A stretch of 64,000 bases of DNA, taken from assembly GCA_965249835.1 (NCBI GenBank), contig CBDFMY010000004.1:62001-126000 (forward strand). Direction: 5' to 3'. Below are positions 8,953 to 17,145 of the stretch, piece by piece. Both the position numbers and the translations under genes were made by a program. Source of the stretch: JAHRAW01 sp965249835 (GTDB lineage Bacteria > Pseudomonadota > Gammaproteobacteria > Arenicellales > Poriferihabitantaceae). The first letter of the stretch is position 1, and every line of letters starts with the position of its first letter. The notes under the pieces are model-generated. The model did no database searches, was not told where the DNA came from, and worked only from the letters and a program-made list of their open reading frames with translations.

Positions 8953-10194
8953 TCATTGTTGCAATGACTTTGCAGCGTAGATCGTTAACTTTAATTCTTC
9001 ACCAATCAATTCATAGACCGGCCGTTTGCCGCTGAGTTGTTCAGTGTCGTTGAATATGATGCCAACGCCTTCGCCCCGACGTTCCAAAAAATACTTTCTA
9101 TTAACGGAATCATTCATCCCATCATCAATTTTTAATTCAGACAAAAGACGCGATAGTAGTTCATTGCGTGTAAATTGATTATCAATCATGTTTTCAACAG
9201 TTAAAGTATTCGCCAGTGCTCCGGGAGAATATATTTCCAGTCGATCGGAAAACATAAATAGACGGATTTTTGATCCATGTTTAGCGTAGTCACGGTGCAC
9301 TACCGCATTGACTAATGCTTCAAATACAGCTCGCATGCTGTACTGTGGTCTCTCTTCTCTGCCAACCTCTTTTTTTGCGGAAATATGGTTGTATTGATTA
9401 ACAAAATTATACGCGCCTATTATCTGTTTATCTAAGGGGCCATGATAATCTTTTGCATCGTTTTGATAGTTAGCATCTTTGGTTTCGCCTCGATAAAAAA
9501 CGGCTTGGATATAACTGTTGTAGATGTGGTCATCAGGTGTAGGGCTGCACATCAAAATCCCGGAAACTGTTGCATTCAAAGTATCGTTGTTTGATACCAG
9601 CAGTCTGCGCTTGCGCAATAGTTGTGTGTCGTCATCACTGATAAACCGCATGTATAATTCTTTTTGTAATGTGTCCTGGTTGGTCCTGGGGACAGCCTGT
9701 TCATCAAAGTTGATGACACGCGCTTGGGAACGGCTTTGACCTATCCGCAAAACGTGCTCTGTGCTCATTTCTCTTTTGCTATTGCCATGCCGGTAAAAAT
9801 ACCCGTTCTTGCTGTTATGGAGCCAAAGGCTGCGCCCAATCTCCACATAAACCAGATGCTTTTTTTCATTTTCATCATTCGGTTCAGGGATTTGTATACT
9901 ATCCACATAAAAATTGACGATAGGGGGCTCAACAGAATCGTGACAAATTTCGCTGATATGTGTAATCAGAGCCGATATATCTACGGCATCAATGCCCTTA
10001 ATTTGATGGGTGCCATCTACAATGCCGAAAATCACTACGCCACCTGACTGATTGGCAAAAGCGGCAAATTCGTCAGATAAATGGTCTCTGTGCGTGGTTT
10101 TTATTTTCCCACCACTAATCACCACCTCTTTGAACTCTACCCCCGAGCTTTCACCGGCATTGATCTTGTCGAGCATGTCATGAGATGTCAGCAT
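8953..10194 (-). CDS. AlbA_2/Schlafen-type ATP-binding protein
   Basis: A 413-residue protein with an N-terminal AlbA_2 (Schlafen AlbA-like) domain: SSGVEFKEVV near residue 17 and the FAAFANQSGGVVIFGI block near residue 45. The C-terminal half resembles the GHKL/HATPase_c_4 region (ALVNAVVHRDYAKHGSKIRL, then IYSPGAL). Such proteins were long called divergent AAA-4 or transcriptional regulators. Members occur in defence islands, and AlbA_2/Schlafen relatives act on RNA or as sensors. It follows the small gene at 10197-10361, whose 3' end supplies a GAGG ribosome binding site 6 bases before this ATG, so translation is probably coupled. The specific job here is unknown. Confidence 0.75.
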   Translation of the reverse strand: MLTSHDMLDKINAGESSGVEFKEVVISGGKIKTTHRDHLSDEFAAFANQSGGVVIFGIVDGTHQIKGIDAVDISALITHISEICHDSVEPPIVNFYVDSIQIPEPNDENEKKHLVYVEIGRSLWLHNSKNGYFYRHGNSKREMSTEHVLRIGQSRSQARVINFDEQAVPRTNQDTLQKELYMRFISDDDTQLLRKRRLLVSNNDTLNATVSGILMCSPTPDDHIYNSYIQAVFYRGETKDANYQNDAKDYHGPLDKQIIGAYNFVNQYNHISAKKEVGREERPQYSMRAVFEALVNAVVHRDYAKHGSKIRLFMFSDRLEIYSPGALANTLTVENMIDNQFTRNELLSRLLSELKIDDGMNDSVNRKYFLERRGEGVGIIFNDTEQLSGKRPVYELIGEELKLTIYAAKSLQQ

Positions 10195-10196
10195 TA

Positions 10197-10361
10197 TTAA
10201 TCCTCAAGGTGAATTGTTTTATAGCGGTGTTCAAAAGAATCTTCGTTGCCTTCCATTGTATCAACATAGTAACGTTGTACCCGCTCGTTTCTCGAGCCCA
10301 GAGAAGCATCTTTGGATTGACTGGTATTTTCTCGCTCATACCCCACCTCCACAATATTCAT
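10197..10361 (-). CDS. Small 54-residue hypothetical protein fitted between AAA and AlbA_2 genes
   Basis: An ATG overlaps the TAA of the AAA-TOPRIM gene as TAATG. The frame encodes 54 residues (MNIVEVGYEREN... ending RYKTIHLED) and stops 2 bases before the AlbA_2 ATG, so stop/start coupling holds on both sides. The composition is acidic and hydrophilic with no recognised domain. A competing frame starts at the ATG at 10339 behind a strong GGAGGTG site and runs to 10178: MSEKIPVNPKMLLWARETSG, which resembles the N-terminus of ImmA/IrrE-type metallopeptidases (VNPxxLxWARE) before losing similarity. The first 45 bases of this segment copy the mod 3' end. It may be a true small gene, or the scar of a deleted ImmA-like gene. 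Confidence 0.45.
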   Translation of the reverse strand: MNIVEVGYERENTSQSKDASLGSRNERVQRYYVDTMEGNEDSFEHRYKTIHLED

Positions 10362-10383
10362 TATTCATTGCCAAAAATATCGT
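10337..10383 (-). repeat. Second copy of the mod 3' end
   Basis: Read on the minus strand, GATATTTTTGGCAATGA and then ATGAATATTGTGGAGGTG match the end of mod (11953-12000), where the second block reads ATGAAAATTGTGGAGGTG. Both copies lead into a GTATGA that provides the next gene's ATG. In this copy the DIFGN codons form the last residues of the AAA protein. Confidence 0.7.
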
Positions 10384-11956
10384 TTTTCAATTCTTGGTAG
10401 ATTTCTGTATGGGGTGTAATCAGCGGCACCATGAATTCAAAGACAAACTCTTGCCAATTTTCCCCAAGTTGCGAAATACCAAATTGGTCTCTTGCCGCTA
10501 TACGGATTTCTTCTGCGGCATCCTTGACCTTTCCACTGTGTATGTCTCCGTTTTGAATTTTACCATCACGTAGTTGAATTAAATCGCTTGCCTTTTCTAT
10601 TTCCACATATTTTTCACACCAACGATGAATAACTTCATCGTCAATGAGATAATTCTCCAAGGCACGCCGATTTAAAACTAACACTCCATTTTGCCTTTCT
10701 CGATCTCGCTCACTATCAGTCTTGTCATCCAGGTCAATTAAAGGAATCACTTCCGCATTTTCTGCTATGGCCTGGATAACTGATGTAAGATTTTTGACAT
10801 TTCCACTACCTTTAGCGGATACGAACAGTGTGTCAGGAAATTTACCTCCAAATATTTGGTTATAGCAACGCGCATCAAAACCGTCTTTGCTCGGCTCTCC
10901 TTCACAAAGAATTATCCGTTTCGGCACAACCAATTTAGCCAGATCATCAAGCGCGATTTCATATGTTTTTTGCCAGAATGTGCGAGTAGGAACAACCGGA
11001 GTGATAGTTTCGGACTTATCAAAATCCCTATCATCAAAATCCAAAAACGCTACTGCCGAAGGATTTTCTTTCTGAAATTCCCGCGCCTTGCGTATCATCC
11101 CGATGGAATGTGTAGCAATCCAGAGTTGGCAATTTTCAGGGATGAGTTCGTAAAGACAAGCCAACAAATCTTTTTGCAGGCGGGTACTCATGTGCGCTTC
11201 TGGTTCATCAATGCAATACACGGTATTGTTAAATGCAGTTCGTTTAACAACTAAATCAAGAATTAAGTCAAATGCCGCCTTTTCCCCGCCTGATAGATTC
11301 TCATACGAAAATCCCTGTGAGACTCCCTTATCAAATCTAAAAGTGTTGGCACTTTCAAGCGGATTCCCTAAACTATTGAGGACTAAATCCGGGAACATTT
11401 TTTTCAGATTGTCCGCTATTTCTCCTATGACGTTGCGCCGAAATTCTCCAATTGTTGTTTCGGAATCCTCTTCTTCAAAGGCATCTTGCAATCCTTTAGA
11501 AATAAGCCGGATATAGTTACTGTCTGTCGCCTTATCATCTTGAGAGAAACGAGAAAACCTATGTTCTAGCAGGGCATCAGGAAGTAGGGAAAATTGTTGC
11601 TGATCAAAAGAGGAAACATGTCGATAAGCGGTTCGCGGATAAACGGCTCTCCGCCATTCCTCTGGACCCGTGGGAGCTTCTTCGTGAAATTCAACGTTCG
11701 TCCGTTCATTTATTTCTCCCCCACTTTGCATGCTGCCAGCACCCAGAATGCTTTCTTTTCCATAATAATCCCGCCATTGATTTCCTAACGCACGATAGTT
11801 CTTATATGCGAAAGCATAAATCGCGTCAAACACGGAAGATTTCCCGCAACCATTCGGGCCGAGCAGAACAACAAGTTTAGCAGTGTCAGGCAGGTCGGTG
11901 ATTTCCAGGTCAGTGAATCGCTTGAATTCTTTAAGATGGGTTCTTTTGATTTTCAT
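10361..11956 (-). CDS. OLD-like AAA ATPase with TOPRIM domain
   Basis: A 531-residue protein with the RecF/SMC-type ATPase layout: Walker A GPNGCGKS at residues 33-40, ABC signature LSGGEKA near 222, Walker B YCIDEPEAH near 250 and the H-loop IATHS. The C-terminal third has TOPRIM acidic motifs: LCEGEPSKDG near 352 and LIDLDD near 404. This combination defines overcoming-lysogenization-defect (OLD)-like nucleases, ATP-regulated DNA nucleases common in phage defence. The ATG lies inside the mod stop (GTATGA) with GGAGGTG upstream, so it is translationally coupled to mod. Its last residues (NDIFGNE) are encoded by a copy of the mod 3' end, suggesting that its C-terminus was formed by recombination. 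The partner and target are unknown. Confidence 0.8.
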   Translation of the reverse strand: MKIKRTHLKEFKRFTDLEITDLPDTAKLVVLLGPNGCGKSSVFDAIYAFAYKNYRALGNQWRDYYGKESILGAGSMQSGGEINERTNVEFHEEAPTGPEEWRRAVYPRTAYRHVSSFDQQQFSLLPDALLEHRFSRFSQDDKATDSNYIRLISKGLQDAFEEEDSETTIGEFRRNVIGEIADNLKKMFPDLVLNSLGNPLESANTFRFDKGVSQGFSYENLSGGEKAAFDLILDLVVKRTAFNNTVYCIDEPEAHMSTRLQKDLLACLYELIPENCQLWIATHSIGMIRKAREFQKENPSAVAFLDFDDRDFDKSETITPVVPTRTFWQKTYEIALDDLAKLVVPKRIILCEGEPSKDGFDARCYNQIFGGKFPDTLFVSAKGSGNVKNLTSVIQAIAENAEVIPLIDLDDKTDSERDRERQNGVLVLNRRALENYLIDDEVIHRWCEKYVEIEKASDLIQLRDGKIQNGDIHSGKVKDAAEEIRIAARDQFGISQLGENWQEFVFEFMVPLITPHTEIYQELKNDIFGNE

Positions 11957-14079
11957 ACTCTCACCTCCACAATTTTCATCGTGTCATTGCCAAAAATATC
12001 CACCACTTTTACTGCGATTTTGCGACGTCCTGGGCTACATTCGTGCGTTGCGCTTTTAAGTTCCAGGCTACGGTCTTTTTTGGTGCGAAAACTTTGCCAT
12101 TCGTTTTCAAAGATGTAGTCGCCGCTCCACCGTTCTTCGGTCTCGCCGCTTTCTTCATCCCGCACACGGATAATTTCGCGTTTGTTTTCAAAGTCAAAAT
12201 CCACCGCCCAGTAATCTATCCAGTCGGTCCACTCGCGGGTTAATACCTCGCGGGAGATGTTACCAGTTTTGTCTTTGCTGATGCGCAAGATCTGTCCTTG
12301 CTCGACGACAACTTTGTGCTTGCCGTTTTTAAGCGTTGCCGCGGTTGGGTCTTGAGAATAATGCACCGAGAAGTCGGTCAACTCCACGGTCACGGTGGCG
12401 GGCGTCTTGCTCTTTCCCTTGCCTTTGCCCTTGACGACATGCGCCTTGACTTCAACGAACGACACATCGTGAAACACCACCTGCTCCCGCTCCACCGCAC
12501 GTTTATCAAACACCTCTGCGGGGATGTATTTCATCGCCAGGTTGATGCCTTTGTTTTTCGCTTCGTCCATGATTTGCGGGAACAACCCCATTTCAAATTC
12601 AAAGGCAAGGATGTCGGCACGGGTGATGCGTTGCTTGCGACATTCCAAAATAATCTCTTCCACGAACAGGCGTGTTACTGGCAGGTTGATGGGTCCGATA
12701 GCGACCATGCGTCCGGCTTTTTTGCCGTGGAACACGCCGGACTGGGCTACCGGTTGTGCGGCGTAGGCTTTCAGAATCAATGCCTGATATTCCCGCGACT
12801 TGGCGGCGATTTGTGCTTGTTGCTGTTCGGGACGCAGCCCGGGATTGACGCCGATGTAATGTTGGCGTTCGTATTTGCCGAGGTTGAGAATTTCAAAGGC
12901 GCGGTAATCCTGCTTTGCTTCTTTGCGTTGTCGTTGCACGCCGATCATGCGTTTGCGGGTGGTGTGGATGGCGAACTTGCCGAGGTCGGAGACGATCCAT
13001 TTGCGCCCGAGTTTTTCCGCCACGGCCGCAGTGGTGCCGGAACCGCAAAAGAAATCGGCAACGATGTCGTTTTCGTTGGAGGATGCTTTGATGATGCGTT
13101 GCAGCAGGGCTTCGGGTTTTTGGGTTGGATAATTAACTCGTTCGTGTGCTACCGGTGCTATTATTGAGATGTCCCATACATCATCTAGCGGAGCTCCTGC
13201 CGATTCTACTTTGTCGTAATCGGACGGAATCCGATTCCCTGACTCATCATGCGATGCGACAATCTTGCTTCTACCCCAACGTTTTTGTGTCTCTTCGGTT
13301 CTTTCTCCATAAGCTCTGTTAAATATGTGGCTACCTTTTGATTTGGTATACGCAAATATTGTGTTGTGCATCTTCTGCCACTCCTTCGCAGGAGTTGGCC
13401 ACCTTTTGAAGTGCCATTGAATCTGATTGAGCTGGTTCTCCCGTCCAAACACCTCATCCATCACCAACCGAATATAACTATTCACTCGCCAATCACAATG
13501 CACATAAATGCTACCGTCCTCGGCGAGCAGGTCGCGCATCAACACCAGCCGCTCGTGAATCATGGCGATGAACGAATCCGCGCCCTTGCCCCAGGTGTCG
13601 CGGTAGGCGAGTTCCTCCAATACATTCGGCTTCTTGGTGAAGGTGTCGTTGCCGATGGCGATGTCCATGGAAAAATCCGCGCCGACATCAAAAGGCGGAT
13701 CAATGTAAATCAATTTGATGCCACCCTGGGCTTCAATTTCCTCGCGCAGGGGACCGTTTTTCAAGGACGATAGGATCAACTTGTTGTCGCCCCAGATGAG
13801 TTTGTTGCTCCAGCCGGTCAGTTGCCGCCCGCGTGCATCGGTGTCGAACATATCCTGTTGCAATGCCGCATCCTCCGGCTTCTCCGCACGCGGCTCGTCC
13901 ACCTGCTCAATCACCTGAAACGGCAACACCACATTGCACACCTCGTTGCTCTTGCCGTTCCACACCAGTTCCACCTCGCGCTTGTCATCAAACAGCAGGA
14001 AGCGATACTTATCCGGCAGCGGCTTGCCCGATTCAATAAGTTTTATCGCGTCACGCTTTTCGTTGTCGGTGAGATTCAC
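11953..14079 (-). CDS. Type III-like DNA methyltransferase Mod (beta-class N6-adenine)
   Basis: A 708-residue DNA methyltransferase that would modify an adenine in an asymmetric site and specify the target for Res. The catalytic motif DPPF lies at about residues 127-130 and the S-adenosylmethionine-binding DFFCGSGTT at about 342-350, so motif IV precedes motif I (beta class). The region between and the long C-terminus would hold target recognition. A TTG at 14121 opens the frame further, but GTG at 14079 overlaps the upstream ATPase stop as GTGA and removes residues that look non-coding, so I prefer it. The 3' end overlaps the AAA gene. Copies of this 3' end recur at 10337-10383 and 18525-18562. 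Confidence 0.88.
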   Translation of the reverse strand: MNLTDNEKRDAIKLIESGKPLPDKYRFLLFDDKREVELVWNGKSNEVCNVVLPFQVIEQVDEPRAEKPEDAALQQDMFDTDARGRQLTGWSNKLIWGDNKLILSSLKNGPLREEIEAQGGIKLIYIDPPFDVGADFSMDIAIGNDTFTKKPNVLEELAYRDTWGKGADSFIAMIHERLVLMRDLLAEDGSIYVHCDWRVNSYIRLVMDEVFGRENQLNQIQWHFKRWPTPAKEWQKMHNTIFAYTKSKGSHIFNRAYGERTEETQKRWGRSKIVASHDESGNRIPSDYDKVESAGAPLDDVWDISIIAPVAHERVNYPTQKPEALLQRIIKASSNENDIVADFFCGSGTTAAVAEKLGRKWIVSDLGKFAIHTTRKRMIGVQRQRKEAKQDYRAFEILNLGKYERQHYIGVNPGLRPEQQQAQIAAKSREYQALILKAYAAQPVAQSGVFHGKKAGRMVAIGPINLPVTRLFVEEIILECRKQRITRADILAFEFEMGLFPQIMDEAKNKGINLAMKYIPAEVFDKRAVEREQVVFHDVSFVEVKAHVVKGKGKGKSKTPATVTVELTDFSVHYSQDPTAATLKNGKHKVVVEQGQILRISKDKTGNISREVLTREWTDWIDYWAVDFDFENKREIIRVRDEESGETEERWSGDYIFENEWQSFRTKKDRSLELKSATHECSPGRRKIAVKVVDIFGNDTMKIVEVRV

Positions 14080-15485
14080 AGGGAGAGATCCATGGTGGCG
14101 TGGCGACCGACCATATAACAATACAAACTTGTGGGAAAGTAGCGCATTTCACGATTTGATATGTCAAACCGTCCGGTTTTGGTGCGTGTAGTAAAAGAAC
14201 AAGTATGCATGTTTGGATGTTTCCTGAGAAATACCCGCAAGGGTCCGCGCTTTTGCCATTGCTCGATATTATTGTCAGACCATTTGACTTCCAAACATCC
14301 CTCGGGATGCCCGCGCTCATTAAGGAACACCATGTCTACTTCGCCGCCCTTCCATCTCGCATAGTGAAGCACTTGGTTTTTTAAATGAAACAACTGAGCG
14401 AATACCGCGGTTTCAACCAGTGCTCCCGATGGTTCCTGGTTTGTTGATGACCCAAAGAGGGCGCAATGGATGGAAGGATTGGTTAGATACACCTTGAAGA
14501 AATTGACGCGCTTGAAGCGTTTGGCATTTTGATCTATTCGGTGAACGGTTTTGATTAGAAACGCGGCTTCCAGATATTCCATGTAACGTTTGAGCGTGGG
14601 TTTGGTAACACCAGAATTTTGCGAAAGTTTGTCCAGTGATACTTCCTGAGCGGTGTTCCAGGCAAGCGACATGAACAGCGAGTTGAGCTCTTGAATGTCT
14701 TGAATACCATAAAGGCTCGGCAGGTCGCGTAGCAATACCTTGTCGATGATGTCGCTTCGAACATAACGGCCCATGTCCTGCTGGATGGTCTCGGAAAAAA
14801 CAATTTCCGGGTAACCACCGATTTGGATGTAGCGGACGAAGTGCTCGTTGAGTTTCTCAATATAGTCTTCCGCAACAAACCACCGGCCTTTTTTTAGTCC
14901 AATCGGCACATTGATTTCTTGTAAATCCAGATACTCATAGAATGTCAGTGGTGGCAGAAAAAAATCGGTGAAGCGACCGGCGCCAGACTCAATGCTCTTG
15001 AGTCGCAAGGCTGCCGCCGCCGAACCGGATACTACGCATTTGATGTGCGGATGTGTGTCCACAAACGCTTTCAGGTGACGCTCCCAATCTCGCAGGTATT
15101 GGATTTCATCGAGGAAGAGAAAAACGCGCACTGTTTTTTCCAGTAGGCTGGCTCCCAGGACTTTGCCAGCGAGTTCTTCGATGGAAAGATTGGAATAGAG
15201 CGGCTGGTCAAGGGATAGATAGGCAACGGAACGCGCAGGGATGCCTGTGTCCAGCAGTTTTTGGATGATGTGTTGTAGCAACACGGTTTTGCCTACGCGC
15301 CGCGGACCCATCAACACGACCGCACGGCGCACATCCACCGCTTCCACGAGTTCGGCAAGGGGCTCAAAGTAGGCACGGGGGCGCATGCGGCGGTACATCT
15401 GGTCGGTCTGTGACGGCATCTCACTCCACCACGGATTTTCAATGCGCATGCGCTCCAGGAGTTGTTCGTTGGGGATAGGTTGCAT
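14076..15485 (-). CDS. AAA_14/DUF4143-type ATPase
   Basis: A 469-residue protein: Walker A GPRRVGKT at residues 60-67, Walker B FLFLDEIQYL at about 122-131, sensor-like VVSGSAAAAL near 153, then the DUF4143 region with a winged-helix segment (GVTKPTLKRYMEYLEAAFLI) and a C-terminal REase-like part (LVETAVFAQL ... VDMVFLNERG ... CLEVKWSD). These ATPases are widespread, often in variable regions, and their role is poorly defined. It is the first gene of the restriction series and overlaps mod by 4 bp. The start is the ATG at 15485, just downstream of an AT-rich stretch that may hold a promoter. It may be an independent gene that drifted into the operon. Confidence 0.78.
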   Translation of the reverse strand: MQPIPNEQLLERMRIENPWWSEMPSQTDQMYRRMRPRAYFEPLAELVEAVDVRRAVVLMGPRRVGKTVLLQHIIQKLLDTGIPARSVAYLSLDQPLYSNLSIEELAGKVLGASLLEKTVRVFLFLDEIQYLRDWERHLKAFVDTHPHIKCVVSGSAAAALRLKSIESGAGRFTDFFLPPLTFYEYLDLQEINVPIGLKKGRWFVAEDYIEKLNEHFVRYIQIGGYPEIVFSETIQQDMGRYVRSDIIDKVLLRDLPSLYGIQDIQELNSLFMSLAWNTAQEVSLDKLSQNSGVTKPTLKRYMEYLEAAFLIKTVHRIDQNAKRFKRVNFFKVYLTNPSIHCALFGSSTNQEPSGALVETAVFAQLFHLKNQVLHYARWKGGEVDMVFLNERGHPEGCLEVKWSDNNIEQWQKRGPLRVFLRKHPNMHTCSFTTRTKTGRFDISNREMRYFPTSLYCYMVGRHATMDLSL

Positions 15486-15600
15486 AATGCCGGAGTTTAG
15501 CGGGGCTGGGATGAAAAGTCAGTATAAGGAAAGTTGACTTATCATACGATGATTTTCTTTGTATTCTCTTTATTTATCATAGGGTTAGGTATTCACCACG

Positions 15601-15704
15601 CATCACCGCCGCACTGCTTCCGGTAAAATTCCGCCGGGGCTGAAGCGCATTACCAGTAGCAACACCAAACCCATCAGAAATAATCGCATGTGTCGTGCGC
15701 TGTT
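15601..15704 (-). repeat. Duplicated fragment of the livM 3' end
   Basis: These 104 bases match 18582-18685, the last codons of livM plus its stop, with 5 differences, at an offset of 2981 bp and in the same orientation. The fragment has no start or body of livM around it, so it is a truncated duplicate lying between the ATPase gene and hepT copy 2. Confidence 0.9.
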
Positions 15705-15720
15705 GATGTGCGATGAAACC

Positions 15721-16140
15721 CTATTTCGGCATAGCCGCGGCGACAACAATGCCGGCAAACTCAATCAGGTCATCGGCATGCTTTTTGGCTACAGCCTCTA
15801 CTCTTTTATAGTCGATCTCCTGATATTTGTGGACAACAATATTTCTGAAACCCACCATGCCGATAAGTTTCTTTTCCAGTTTGGTGCTGATGATGTCGGC
15901 TTTTCTAAGCAAGGTAAAACTCTCGGCACTATCTTTTGGCCAACCTAATTTTTTCATGCGTATCGTGTGGTTCGCCATATCCAACACCTGTTCACATGCA
16001 CGCTGCAGATTCAAAACGATAATGTCTTGCTTGTCGTAATCTTTTTCAAACGGCAATTCTGTTTCTCTTTTCCATGTGCTTCGGGCGCGCTGTACGCTAA
16101 GTTCAACGCTCTGTTGTTTTGTAATTAGAATATCGTTCAT
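15721..16140 (-). CDS. hepT: HepT-like HEPN toxin (copy 2)
   Basis: A 139-residue paralogue of the protein at 8099-8512. The RX4HXY motif is present as RNIVVHKY within MVGFRNIVVHKYQ near residue 101, after the helix NLQRACEQVLDMANHTI. It would act as an RNase toxin held inactive by AMPylation of the motif Tyr. It overlaps the upstream antitoxin gene by 4 bp (ATGA). It is the last gene of the module AAA ATPase, PD-(D/E)xK protein, mntA, hepT, and is followed by the livM fragment. The second complete pair within 8 kb suggests that the pair travels as a cassette. Confidence 0.9.
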   Translation of the reverse strand: MNDILITKQQSVELSVQRARSTWKRETELPFEKDYDKQDIIVLNLQRACEQVLDMANHTIRMKKLGWPKDSAESFTLLRKADIISTKLEKKLIGMVGFRNIVVHKYQEIDYKRVEAVAKKHADDLIEFAGIVVAAAMPK

Positions 16141-16550
16141 TGTGCAAACACCCTCCCGCTTGTGATGATTTCTTCGCGAATTCCCGCGCGTTCCTGATTT
16201 AGTTTCTGGTGCTTCGAAAGAACAATAACCTCAAAGCGAATGCGTTCATTCTCGTCAGCGCAATGTATCAACCTTCCGCTACTCAAAATTTCCGCTTGAA
16301 AACTCGTGTCAACATCACGCAAATTAATCAAGTCGGCGCGTTCCACTTTCGCAGCCGACGCAACTTCCACCGAAAGATGGCACCAGTCCCAAAAATCGAC
16401 CGCACACGCTACCGTGTTTGGCAACAACACGGCAACATCCACATCGCTGTTCGGTCGCTGGTATTCGGTTCCCCATGTGCCATAAAGATAAATGGCTTGG
16501 GTGTCAGGGTGGGCGGCGAGGATGGGAGCGGTGATGTCGAGGTGGGTCAT
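16137..16550 (-). CDS. mntA: MntA-like nucleotidyltransferase antitoxin (copy 2)
   Basis: A 137-residue nucleotidyltransferase with G24-T25 ... D36-V-D38, the same signature positions as copy 1. The stretch ITAPILAAHPDTQAIYLYGT is identical between the copies, while residues after about 100 differ markedly and contain extra residues (RAGIREEIITSGR). It would AMPylate HepT copy 2. The ATG at 16550 has no strong ribosome binding site. Cross-neutralisation between the two pairs is possible because of the shared catalytic half, but the divergent C-termini, where pairing contacts may lie, make specificity uncertain. Confidence 0.88.
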   Translation of the reverse strand: MTHLDITAPILAAHPDTQAIYLYGTWGTEYQRPNSDVDVAVLLPNTVACAVDFWDWCHLSVEVASAAKVERADLINLRDVDTSFQAEILSSGRLIHCADENERIRFEVIVLSKHQKLNQERAGIREEIITSGRVFAQ

Positions 16551-16575
16551 AGCAATTTTGCCGTTCCTTAACTTT

Positions 16576-17145
16576 TCAGATTAGCCTGGCAAACTGTGTA
16601 AAATTACCCGGATGCTGCAATTTAAGCATATTCTCTGGTCTATCGTGTACTTTACCAGGTGGCCGATTACGAGTTGGGTGCTTATTCATGTTTACTTTTA
16701 CGATGCCGATGAAACGATTTTCGTATTTTTCATTATCAAGAAATGATTCCACATTCCAAAATTTTTGTGCAACCGCACGGCAATGCGCGACTACACATTC
16801 CGCGCCTTTTAGTTGCTTGACTATATCTCTGTTTTCATAATTCTTGCTACTTTTTACTTCAATAAAGAGTATCCACTTCTTCTTGCCGGCATCAGCGACA
16901 ATAACGTAATCCGCTCTCTTATTTTCACCACGAGTGCCTTGATAAAAAGGCACGGCTTCAGGGAACTTATCTGCTCTGAAAATGATGCTATCTTGCGGGA
17001 GCCCAGAAATCTTAAAAGCATAGAGTATTTTGTTCTCTTCATCTTTTTCAGATAACATCACGCTACATTTATTCTTGCCGCTACTGCTATGGAGCACAAT
17101 CGCACTGTCTACAATCATTTTACGCAACAAATCAATATCCGACAC
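16576..17145 (-). CDS. Putative PD-(D/E)xK nuclease paired with an AAA ATPase
   Basis: A 189-residue protein without a named family. Residues 73-100 have the shape of a PD-(D/E)xK core: ENKRADYVIV (Asp79) followed by a hydrophobic strand and FIEVKSSK (Glu96, Lys98), then a helix KQLKGAECVV. The start is probably the GTG at 17145, whose G overlaps the TAG stop of the ATPase gene, with a GGGGAGGGG stretch upstream, so the two genes are co-translated. The most economical reading is a two-component defence module in which the ATPase senses or translocates and this protein cuts nucleic acid. That is inference from fold motifs and context. Confidence 0.6.
   Translation of the reverse strand: MSDIDLLRKMIVDSAIVLHSSSGKNKCSVMLSEKDEENKILYAFKISGLPQDSIIFRADKFPEAVPFYQGTRGENKRADYVIVADAGKKKWILFIEVKSSKNYENRDIVKQLKGAECVVAHCRAVAQKFWNVESFLDNEKYENRFIGIVKVNMNKHPTRNRPPGKVHDRPENMLKLQHPGNFTQFARLI

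Noticed and set aside
5411..15485. DISARM or BREX system
   Set aside because: There is a DNA methyltransferase and a helicase-nuclease, but no PglX/PglZ, BrxC, DrmA/B or PLD-type DrmC. The pair matches type III Mod/Res.
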